Of a stretch of 8,872 nucleotides of DNA, positions 1 through 5,032 are shown piece after piece. Numbering within the stretch: position 1 is the first letter of the stretch; each line of letters opens with the position of its first letter. Source of the stretch: Acidimicrobiia bacterium (GTDB lineage: Bacteria; Actinomycetota; Acidimicrobiia; Spongiisociales; ZC4RG35); contig JAOUGY010000148.1 in the NCBI GenBank assembly GCA_029865445.1, positions 1 through 8,872 on the forward strand, given 5' to 3'. The position numbers and the translations under genes were made by a program. Below the pieces are notes generated by a model that worked only from the letters and a program-made list of their open reading frames with translations, made no database searches and had not been told where the DNA came from.

Positions 1-1
1 C

Positions 2-271
2 AACGGCACCGCCGTGTTCACCAACGACGGGGGAGCTGCCCGGAAGTTCCAGAACGAGATCCAGGTGGGGATGGTCGGCATCAACGTGCCGATCCCGGTG
101 CCGCTGGCGTTCTACAGCTTCGGTGGATGGAAGGACTCGATCTTCGGCACCCATGCCATCTACGGGCCCGAAGGGATCCACTTCTACACCAAACCCAAGG
201 TCGTGATCACACGCTGGCCGGATCCGATCCACCGCGGCGTCGACCTCGGATTCCCCCAACACGGAAAGTAG
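2..271 (+). CDS. mmsA: CoA-acylating (methyl)malonate-semialdehyde dehydrogenase, C-terminal fragment
   Basis: This is the last 89 residues of a gene that starts before the window; the frame is open from base 2 to the TAG at 269-271. The family oxidises malonate semialdehyde or methylmalonate semialdehyde with NAD+ and CoA to acetyl-CoA or propionyl-CoA plus CO2, in the cytoplasm, in valine, inositol, beta-alanine or pyrimidine breakdown. The visible part carries C-terminal signatures of the MmsA/IolA branch of the aldehyde dehydrogenase superfamily: FTNDGGAARKFQ, then VGMVGINVPIPVP, then YSFGGWKDSIFG, and a final VVITRWPDP. The catalytic cysteine and NAD-binding part lie upstream and cannot be checked. 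The next gene starts 6 bp after the stop, and its ribosome-binding site overlaps this gene's end, so they are probably co-transcribed. The physiological substrate cannot be told from this piece. Confidence 0.9.
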   Translation, partial: NGTAVFTNDGGAARKFQNEIQVGMVGINVPIPVPLAFYSFGGWKDSIFGTHAIYGPEGIHFYTKPKVVITRWPDPIHRGVDLGFPQHGK

Positions 272-277
272 GCGTCC

Positions 278-1288
278 ATGGACTTCGGAGTCGTTCTTCA
301 GACGGACCCACCCGCATCGCGGGTGGTGGAACTGACCGCCAAGGCCGAAGGTCTCGGGTTCAACTACGGCTGGACGTTCGACTCCCACGTCCTGTGGCAG
401 GAGCCCTTCGTCATCTACTCGCAGATGCTGGCGGCCACCGAACGCATGATCGTTGGGCCGATGGTCACCAACCCGGGTACTCGCGATTGGACGGTGCTCG
501 CCTCGCTCTTCGCCACGCTCAACGACATGTTCGACGGGCGGACCGTGTGCGGGATGGGGAGAGGGGACTCCGCCCTGCGGTACATCGGCCGCTCTCCCAA
601 GACCCTCGACACCACCGCCGAGGCCACCAGGATCATCAAGGACCTGGTGGCCGGGCGGGAGGTCACCTACAACGACCAGCAGCTGTCGATCCCGTGGCTC
701 AACGGTGAGGGACACGATCTGCCCGTGTGGATGGCGGCGTACGGACCCAAAGCACTGGCGTCCACCGGGACCCACTACGACGGCTACATCCTCCAGCTTG
801 CAGACCCCCAGATCGCGGCCTGGACGATCAGTGCGGTGAAGGAGGCGGCGGCCGCCGCTGGGCGGGACCCGGATTCGCTGTCGATCTGCGTGGCGGCCCC
901 GGCCTACGTCGGTGACGATGTCGCCCACCAGCGCGACCAGCTGCGGTGGTTCGGAGGCATGGTGGGGAACCATGTGCACGACATGGTCAAGCGATACGGA
1001 GCCGACGACGAGTCGATGGTGCCGAAGGTCCTCGCCGACTACATCGCCGCCCGTGAGGGCTACGACTACGACCATCACGGTCGCGCCGGGAATCCTTCGA
1101 CCGACTTCGTCCCCGACGAGATCGTCGACCGCTTCTGCGTCCTGGGCCCACCCGAGAATCACGTCGCACGGATCGAGGAGTTGAGAGCGCTGGGCGTGAC
1201 CCAGTTCGCCATCTACCTCATGCACGACGACATGGAGGGCACGCTCGAGGCGTATGGCCGCGACGTGATCCCCGCCGTCAACGGATGA
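278..1288 (+). CDS. LLM-class F420/flavin-dependent oxidoreductase (TIGR03842-like)
   Basis: A 336-residue luciferase-like TIM-barrel enzyme (bacterial luciferase superfamily) expected to use reduced F420 or FMN on an unknown small molecule in the cytoplasm. Family marks are the N-terminal strand MDFGVVLQ, VTNPGTRDWTVLASLFATL around residues 63-81 followed by DGR, the CGMGRGDSALRYIG loop at 91-104 (compare the GxGxGD phosphate/cofactor loop of Mer-like F420 enzymes), and PVWMAAYGPKAL at 149-160. From memory it most resembles the group annotated as TIGR03842 (F420-dependent, CPS_4043 type); the cofactor is unproven. The ATG is chosen because GGAAAG at 263-268 sits 9 nt upstream. Its position directly after mmsA, with its stop overlapping the next start (ATGA, 1285-1288), places it in a catabolic operon. 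It is not a close match to the pyrimidine monooxygenase RutA, though it shares the fold. Confidence 0.85.
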   Translation: MDFGVVLQTDPPASRVVELTAKAEGLGFNYGWTFDSHVLWQEPFVIYSQMLAATERMIVGPMVTNPGTRDWTVLASLFATLNDMFDGRTVCGMGRGDSALRYIGRSPKTLDTTAEATRIIKDLVAGREVTYNDQQLSIPWLNGEGHDLPVWMAAYGPKALASTGTHYDGYILQLADPQIAAWTISAVKEAAAAAGRDPDSLSICVAAPAYVGDDVAHQRDQLRWFGGMVGNHVHDMVKRYGADDESMVPKVLADYIAAREGYDYDHHGRAGNPSTDFVPDEIVDRFCVLGPPENHVARIEELRALGVTQFAIYLMHDDMEGTLEAYGRDVIPAVNG

Positions 1289-1500
1289 GACTCCGTCTCC
1301 TCTTGGGATCGGCCACGTTCGGGCTGGCTCTCGGAATCGGCATGCTGTTGCTTCCGTACTCGGAGGGCGGGGTCGACTGTGGGTCGGTGCTGTTCGGGTC
1401 GGACTGCTCGCAGCGAGCCACCCGGTTCCTGATCGCGGTGGCAGCCTTCGTCCTAGGCGCCGCCTCGGCGTGGAACGCCCGACGGATCCTGAAACGGTGA
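1285..1500 (+). CDS. Small two-helix membrane protein with a two-cysteine loop
   Basis: A 71-residue protein of unknown function. It has basic residues at the N-terminus (R2, R4), a hydrophobic helix at about 5-24, a polar loop at about 25-46 with C32 in a CGS motif and C41, a second hydrophobic helix at about 47-64, and a basic tail (NARRILKR). By the positive-inside rule both ends are cytoplasmic and the cysteine loop is outside, where a disulfide is possible. From memory, small actinobacterial membrane proteins with this helix-CGS...C-helix layout are common and uncharacterised. The ATG overlaps the upstream stop as ATGA (1285-1288), and the stop overlaps the likely ridA start as GTGA (1497-1500). 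This double coupling, rather than homology, is the main reason to believe the gene is real. Confidence 0.7.
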   Translation: MRLRLLLGSATFGLALGIGMLLLPYSEGGVDCGSVLFGSDCSQRATRFLIAVAAFVLGAASAWNARRILKR

Positions 1501-1877
1501 GGAATCCGGTTTCGGCGAGCGAGGCGGTGGCGGTAGGACCGTACAGCCACGGCATCGATTCGGATCCGTACGTGTTCTTGAGTGGTCAGACGCCGCTCGA
1601 TCCGGCGACCGGAGCCCTCGTGCCCGGAGGGATCGGTGCGCAGACCAACCGGTGCTTCGACAACCTGTTCGCAGTGCTGGCGGGTGCCGGGCTGGGGCCG
1701 GAGCACGTGGTGAAGGTCAACGTGTATCTCACGGACATGGCCGACTTCGCCGCCATGAACGAGGCCTACGCAACCCGCTTCGACGAGCCCTATCCCGCCC
1801 GGACGACGATTGGGGTAGCGGCGCTCCCGCTGGGAGCGGCGGTCGAAATCGAACTCGTGGCGCGAAAGGGCCGGTGA
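1497..1877 (+). CDS. ridA: RidA (YjgF/YER057c/UK114) family enamine/imine deaminase
   Basis: A 126-residue protein of typical RidA length. The family forms trimers and hydrolyses reactive enamines/imines such as 2-aminoacrylate to ketoacids and ammonia; relatives such as RutC act in pathway-specific steps. Visible marks are VGPYSHG at 13-19, VFLSGQTPLDPATG at 26-39, the VVKVNVYLTDM stretch at 71-81 and PYPARTTI at 98-105. R102 matches the catalytic Arg105 of E. coli RidA, and E117, fifteen residues later in VEIELVA, matches Glu120. The residue equivalent to Cys107 is Thr104. I chose the GTG at 1497 because it overlaps the upstream stop (GTGA) and gives the family's usual N-terminus. A GTG at 1470 would add nine residues (VERPTDPET, read with M at the start) and stays possible. 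The gene closes the mmsA-LLM-membrane protein operon. Confidence 0.88.
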   Translation: MRNPVSASEAVAVGPYSHGIDSDPYVFLSGQTPLDPATGALVPGGIGAQTNRCFDNLFAVLAGAGLGPEHVVKVNVYLTDMADFAAMNEAYATRFDEPYPARTTIGVAALPLGAAVEIELVARKGR

Positions 1878-1897
1878 TACGGGGTCTTCCCCGTCAC
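1874..1897. terminator. Hairpin between convergent ridA and cupin genes
   Basis: The arm CGGGG (1880-1884) pairs with CCCCG (1889-1893) around a TCTT loop. GTGA (1874-1877) pairs with TCAC (1894-1897), with a two-base bulge (TA) on the left. The stem covers the ridA stop codon and ends 2 bases short of the cupin stop on the other strand. It can fold in either transcript, so a bidirectional terminator is the simplest reading. There is no U-tract on either side. Confidence 0.55.
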
Positions 1898-1898
1898 G

Positions 1899-2285
1899 TC
1901 ACCGCCGGCCGTATTCCTCGTCGGTGACCTTGCGCGGCTCCCACACGGTGGCGCCGCCGGTGGTGAGCGACAGATGCATCATGGGGCTGTCGGGTCGGGC
2001 GCCGTGCCAATGCAACTCTCCAGATGGTGAATAGACCACGTCTCCGGCGGAGATCTCGACAGTCTCTCCTTCGGCCGTTTGGACCAGACCCGCCCCCGAA
2101 ACCACGTACAGCACTTGTCCGTCGGGATGCCAGTGCCAGTCGGTCCGGGCGCCCGGTGTGAACTGGACGCCGAGGGCGTTGAGGGCCCCTTCTACCTGGC
2201 TCAACGGCCCGAACCACACATCCCCCGTGAAGTTCTCGGCGGGGGCTTTGGTCCAGGCGTGCTCGGATGCCGGTCTGTACTCCAT
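1899..2285 (-). CDS. Small single-domain cupin, hydroxynitrile-lyase-like metal site
   Basis: A 128-residue single beta-barrel cupin (Cupin_2 type). The metal-binding motif 1 lies in VQFTPGARTDWHWHPDGQ: H51 and H53, then Q57 in place of the usual glutamate. Motif 2 is GDVVYSPSGELHWHG at 81-95 and supplies H92. This His-His-Gln-His set and the surrounding sequence closely match my memory of the manganese-dependent bacterial hydroxynitrile lyases of the Granulicella type (H53, H55, Q59, H94). Most relatives are annotated only as cupin proteins, so the natural reaction is unknown; a carbon-carbon lyase or an isomerase/oxygenase role is equally open. The start at 2285 is firm, because an in-frame stop lies only 12 bases upstream of it. 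No Shine-Dalgarno is visible, and a TAGCCT -10-like box ends 6 bases before the ATG. It stands alone, convergent with ridA and divergent from the secreted-protein gene. Confidence 0.85.
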   Translation of the reverse strand: MEYRPASEHAWTKAPAENFTGDVWFGPLSQVEGALNALGVQFTPGARTDWHWHPDGQVLYVVSGAGLVQTAEGETVEISAGDVVYSPSGELHWHGARPDSPMMHLSLTTGGATVWEPRKVTDEEYGRR

Positions 2286-2291
2286 CTGCCG

Positions 2292-2297
2292 AGGCTA
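2292..2297 (-). promoter_or_regulatory. Candidate -10 box for a leaderless cupin transcript
   Basis: On the minus strand TAGCCT (pattern TANNNT) is followed by six bases and then the ATG at 2285, so transcription would start at or next to the start codon. No ribosome-binding site is present, which fits a leaderless mRNA as is common in Actinobacteria. No convincing -35 box was found 16-18 bases upstream. Confidence 0.35.
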
Positions 2298-2367
2298 GCC
2301 GGGCTCGTTTTGACATGTTCTTGACGGGTGTCCCACACCATGGCCGCACCTACCGAAAGGAGAGGAC

Positions 2368-2997
2368 ATGAGGCGGGTATGGGTAGCAGCACTCGTCGCC
2401 GCGATGGTCGGGATCGGTGTCCCGGCTTCGGCCGACGTCCAGCGTTTCGAGCTGAACATCACTCCGAGCTGGTACGACCTGTCGAACGATCTCGTCGTGT
2501 TGATCAACATCGATCGGGAGACATTGTGTACCGACGAGGTGGTCGCGTTCGAGGAGGCGCTGGCGGACTGGATCGCCGGCGGACTCCTGGGTGAGCCCCC
2601 GGCCGAACCGGAGTTCGCTGAGGGCTTCTCACCGGTGGCGATTCAGCGTCCCGAACTCTCGAGTGGCGCCGTGGTATCGCTCGGGCGTGCCGACGCTTTG
2701 TACATCGAGCTATGGACGCCTGATCACGCCGAGGAGCAGCTGGGCGTAGGTCCGTGTACCGACACCGACGACTCAGGCGAGCTGTACGCCACCGGGACCA
2801 CGAGTTGGCGATTCCAGGCGAGCGACCTGGCGGAGACGGGGACCCGGAGTTCGGTGTACAAGATCTTCATCGACGCCGACATGGCAACCGTCGACGGTGA
2901 CACCTTCGAGTACATCAACCGGTTCCACGTCAACACCAGATGCCACGTCGACGACAATGGACCGGCCTGCCTGTTCGACAGGTACTTCATCCGTTGA
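2368..2997 (+). CDS. Secreted protein of unknown function with four cysteines
   Basis: A 209-residue protein I do not recognise. It begins with a classic Sec signal peptide: MRR, a hydrophobic core at about 4-18, and an AXA site PASA at 19-22 with D23 as the likely mature N-terminus. There is no lipobox cysteine and no membrane anchor, so the product should be released outside the membrane. The mature part is acidic, mixes predicted strands with one helix-like stretch (about 55-72), and has four cysteines, C54, C130, C192 and C201, enough for two disulfides. The C-terminal quarter is rich in aromatic and charged residues (FEYINRFHVNTRCH) and ends in FDRYFIR. The start is strong: AAAGGAGA at 2356-2363 lies just upstream of the ATG. 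It appears monocistronic, divergent from the cupin gene and followed by a hairpin. Function cannot be assigned. Confidence 0.82.
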   Translation: MRRVWVAALVAAMVGIGVPASADVQRFELNITPSWYDLSNDLVVLINIDRETLCTDEVVAFEEALADWIAGGLLGEPPAEPEFAEGFSPVAIQRPELSSGAVVSLGRADALYIELWTPDHAEEQLGVGPCTDTDDSGELYATGTTSWRFQASDLAETGTRSSVYKIFIDADMATVDGDTFEYINRFHVNTRCHVDDNGPACLFDRYFIR

Positions 2998-3013
2998 GCG
3001 GGTGGTGAGCCGA

Positions 3014-3044
3014 GGGGAGGATCGTTGTTGGGGCGATCCTCCTC
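3014..3044 (+). terminator. Hairpin after the secreted-protein gene
   Basis: GGGGAGGATCG (3014-3024) pairs with CGATCCTCCTC (3034-3044), an 11-bp stem with one G-T wobble and a 9-base loop. It lies 16 bases after the stop of the secreted-protein gene and before the next gene's control region. There is no T-run after the stem, so it would be an intrinsic terminator of the U-less kind or an mRNA 3' end stabiliser. Confidence 0.55.
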
Positions 3045-3052
3045 CCTGCTCC

Positions 3053-3058
3053 TAGAGT
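3053..3058 (+). promoter_or_regulatory. Candidate -10 box upstream of the acrylyl-CoA reductase gene
   Basis: TAGAGT fits the TANNNT pattern and lies 27 bases before the GTG at 3086, after the upstream hairpin. It leaves room for a short leader with the TAGGAG ribosome-binding site at 3074-3079. No good -35 match was seen, so this is only a weak suggestion. Confidence 0.25.
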
Positions 3059-3085
3059 TGGCTCCGTCCGATTTAGGAGTCAGCG

Positions 3086-4066
3086 GTGAAAGCGTTCGTG
3101 GTCGAGAAAACCGACGGGGGTTGGGAACGGCGGGTGAGAGCCCTCGAGGTGGCGGACCTTCCCGATGGTGACGTGCTGATCGAGGTCGATTGTTCCGGCA
3201 TCAATTACAAAGACGGGCTTGCTTCGGTCGAAAAGGGTCGGGTCGCCCGGATCTCCCCACTGATCCCCGGGGTCGATCTGGCCGGGACCGTTGTCGAGTC
3301 GTCGTCGGATTCCGTGACGGTCGGATCCGAGGTGATCGTGCACGGCTACGACCTCGGCGTCGCCCACCATGGCGGGTTTGCCGAGATGGCCCGGGTACCT
3401 GCAGGGTGGGTCGTGCCGCTGCCCGCCGGGCTCACCACGCGGCAGGCGATGGTGGTCGGAACCGCCGGGTACACGGCGGCGCTGTCGGTGATGGCGCTGG
3501 AGGCGGCAGGTCTGAAACCAGGCGACGGGCAGGTCCTGGTCACCGGCGCCACCGGTGGGGTCGGTTCGACCGCTGTGGGGCTGCTTGCGAATCGGGGCTA
3601 CGAGGTGGTTGCCTCCACCGGCAAGCCGGACCAGTCGGAATGGTTGAAGGGCTTGGGGGCGGCCGATGTCGTCGACCGTTCGGAGACATCTGCCGACTCG
3701 GGTCGTCCGCTCGAGTCGGAACGGTGGGCGGGCGCAGTCGATTGCGTCGGTGGGGCGACCCTGGCCTACGTGATCCGAACGTTGCGGTACGGGGCCAGTG
3801 TGGCGGCCAGTGGCTTGACCGGAGGTGGCGATCTGCCGACGACCGTCTACCCGTTCATCCTCCGAGGGGTCAACCTTCTCGGAATCGACAGCGTCATGAA
3901 CGCGCTCCCCGAGAGGATCGAGGTGTGGCACCGGATCTCGACCGACCTACGTCCGTTGCATCTCGAACCGAGCGACGTGGTGGGCCTCGACGGCCTGACC
4001 ACCGCCCTCGACCGGATCCTGGCCGGCGGAATGGTCGGCCGTACCCTGGTCGACCCCCGTGCCTGA
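3086..4066 (+). CDS. acuI: Acrylyl-CoA reductase AcuI/YhdH-type NADPH oxidoreductase
   Basis: A 326-residue zinc-free medium-chain reductase/dehydrogenase, close to the 324 residues of E. coli YhdH. Characterised members reduce acrylyl-CoA to propionyl-CoA with NADPH, detoxifying acrylyl-CoA from 3-hydroxypropionate or DMSP-type metabolism. Family marks are SGINYKDGLA at 37-46, IPGVDLAGTV at 60-69, HHGGFAEMARVPAGWVVPLP around 94-113, the Rossmann loop VTGATGGVGSTAVGLL at 152-167, the RPLESERWAGAVDCVGG stretch at 207-223, and LPTTVYPFILRGVNLLGIDS at 250-269; each lines up with my memory of YhdH/AcuI. The GTG start is supported by TAGGAG at 3074-3079. It may be read alone or with the downstream phosphatase gene, which is separated from it by 69 bp holding a long hairpin. 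A broader quinone-oxidoreductase-like activity cannot be ruled out. Confidence 0.88.
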   Translation: MKAFVVEKTDGGWERRVRALEVADLPDGDVLIEVDCSGINYKDGLASVEKGRVARISPLIPGVDLAGTVVESSSDSVTVGSEVIVHGYDLGVAHHGGFAEMARVPAGWVVPLPAGLTTRQAMVVGTAGYTAALSVMALEAAGLKPGDGQVLVTGATGGVGSTAVGLLANRGYEVVASTGKPDQSEWLKGLGAADVVDRSETSADSGRPLESERWAGAVDCVGGATLAYVIRTLRYGASVAASGLTGGGDLPTTVYPFILRGVNLLGIDSVMNALPERIEVWHRISTDLRPLHLEPSDVVGLDGLTTALDRILAGGMVGRTLVDPRA

Positions 4067-4067
4067 C

Positions 4068-4119
4068 CCGAAATTGCGTAGCTCAGTGCCGTATCCGGCA
4101 CTGGCGTACGCAATTTCGG
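4068..4119. repeat. 52-nt near-perfect palindrome (long intergenic hairpin)
   Basis: CCGAAATTGCGTA (4068-4080) pairs perfectly with TACGCAATTTCGG (4107-4119). Inside, GC (4081-4082) pairs with GC (4104-4105), flanked by one bulged base on each side (T4083, G4106). CAGTGCCG (4084-4091) then pairs with CGGCACTG (4096-4103) around a four-base TATC loop. That is 23 base pairs in 52 bases. It starts two bases after the acuI stop codon and ends at the ribosome-binding site of the next gene. It may be a U-less terminator, an RNA control element, or a copy of a REP-like dispersed palindrome; its AT-richer outer arms look unlike the surrounding sequence. Confidence 0.8.
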
Positions 4120-4131
4120 AGAGAGGGGGGG
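4118..4131 (+). promoter_or_regulatory. Ribosome-binding site abutting the palindrome, with a G7 run
   Basis: GGAGAG starts at 4118, inside the last two base pairs of the palindrome, and is followed by seven Gs (4125-4131) and TGCG-ATG's lead-in, with the ATG at 4136. Either the GGAG or the G-run could pair with 16S rRNA. The neighbouring stem could modulate access to the site. Confidence 0.5.
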
Positions 4132-4135
4132 TGCG

Positions 4136-4948
4136 ATGACCGATCTCGAGTTGGCGATGTTGCTGGCGGACGCCGCCGACGCCATCACGCTGCCCGCCTT
4201 CGACTCCTCCACGCTCGAGGTCTCCACCAAGGGTGACGGCACGGTGGTCACCACGGCCGACCTCGCAGCCGAGACTGCGATGCGCGATCTCCTCTCGAGA
4301 CATGCCCCCGACGACGGTGTCGTGGGAGAAGAACACGGCGTCACGGGCGCCGACTTTCGGCGTTGGTATCTCGACCCGATCGATGGGACGTCCAGCTTCG
4401 CGGCCGGGAGATCGGAGTGGGCGACGATGATCGCGGTCGAGGACTTCGACACGCTCACGGCCGCGGTCGTGTCGAGCCCGGCCCTGGGGAGGCGATGGTT
4501 TGCGAGCCGGGGAGAGGGCGCCTGGGCCAGGTCACTGCTGGGTGGAGAGGAGATCCCTCTCCGGGTCTCCCATGTCGACTCGGTTTCGATGGCGCGAGTG
4601 TCCGCGTGGCCTCCCGCTCACCGGATCGGTCCCACCGCGGCCCGGTCGGTGGACGCGTTCTTGGAGATGGCCGGTGTGGCGGCCGGCGCCGTCAGAGGGC
4701 GGGATGTGAAACCAACCCGTGACACGGGATTCCCCAACGCAGGAATCCTGATCGCCGCCGGGGCCCTCGACGGGTTCCTCCTGTGCGGAGGCGGGCCTTG
4801 GGACGTGGCTCCTCTGGCGTTGGTCGTCGAAGAGGCCGGAGGTCGCTTCAGCGACCTCGACGGCGGCCGGCGAGTCGACACCGGGGGAGCGCTGTTCACG
4901 AACGGACCGATCCACGACACACTGCTGGCCTGGGCTCGGGAGGACTGA
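4136..4948 (+). CDS. hisN: Inositol monophosphatase family, probable histidinol-phosphatase HisN
   Basis: A 270-residue Mg2+-dependent phosphatase of the IMPase/FIG superfamily. Metal-site motifs are complete: KGDGTVVTTAD at 32-42 (D42), GEEHG at 64-68 (E65), WYLDPIDGTSSF at 77-88 (D80, D83, with I82 supplying a backbone carbonyl) and WDVAPLALVVEEAGG at 222-236 (D223). The overall pattern, including SPALGRRWFASRGEGAWA at 114-131 and the TNGPIHD end, resembles the HisN histidinol-phosphatase of Mycobacterium and Corynebacterium, which makes L-histidinol in histidine synthesis. HisN, inositol-phosphatase and CysQ-like members are hard to separate by motifs, and no other his gene is in the window, so the substrate is inferred. 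The start is supported by the purine-rich stretch at 4118-4131. A hairpin overlaps its stop codon. Confidence 0.8.
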   Translation: MTDLELAMLLADAADAITLPAFDSSTLEVSTKGDGTVVTTADLAAETAMRDLLSRHAPDDGVVGEEHGVTGADFRRWYLDPIDGTSSFAAGRSEWATMIAVEDFDTLTAAVVSSPALGRRWFASRGEGAWARSLLGGEEIPLRVSHVDSVSMARVSAWPPAHRIGPTAARSVDAFLEMAGVAAGAVRGRDVKPTRDTGFPNAGILIAAGALDGFLLCGGGPWDVAPLALVVEEAGGRFSDLDGGRRVDTGGALFTNGPIHDTLLAWARED

Positions 4949-4958
4949 GCTCCCGAGC
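4934..4958 (+). terminator. Hairpin overlapping the hisN stop codon
   Basis: GCTCGGGAG (4934-4942) pairs perfectly with CTCCCGAGC (4950-4958) around a seven-base loop that contains the TGA stop. The 9-bp GC-rich stem has no T-run after it. It is likely a U-less terminator or 3' end stabiliser separating hisN from the exchanger gene. Confidence 0.55.
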
Positions 4959-5032
4959 AGCCGCGACGCCGATGTAGCGCACCTCGCAGTAACATCCCTG
5001 AGGCGGGTCGTTCCGACCCTGGCTGGAGCATC

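Noticed and set aside
127..708. A 193-codon plus-strand frame across the mmsA end and the LLM gene
   Set aside because: It overlaps two genes in another frame, with an Arg-rich, low-complexity translation and no family features.
278..1288. The LLM gene as RutA pyrimidine monooxygenase
   Set aside because: Motifs and overall sequence do not follow RutA as I know it. Only the luciferase-like fold and operon partners are similar.
3080..3931. A 283-codon minus-strand frame opposite acuI
   Set aside because: The plus-strand protein matches AcuI/YhdH along its full length, and the minus-strand product has no recognisable motifs.
4079..4090. GTAGCTCAGTGCC resembles the D-arm (A-box) of a tRNA
   Set aside because: No T-arm GTTCGA motif, acceptor pairing or cloverleaf is present. 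The bases are instead explained by the palindrome arms.
5005..5019. Small GGGTC/GACCC hairpin just upstream of the yrbG ribosome-binding site
   Set aside because: A five-pair stem is expected by chance in DNA this GC-rich, and nothing else suggests a riboswitch or regulator.
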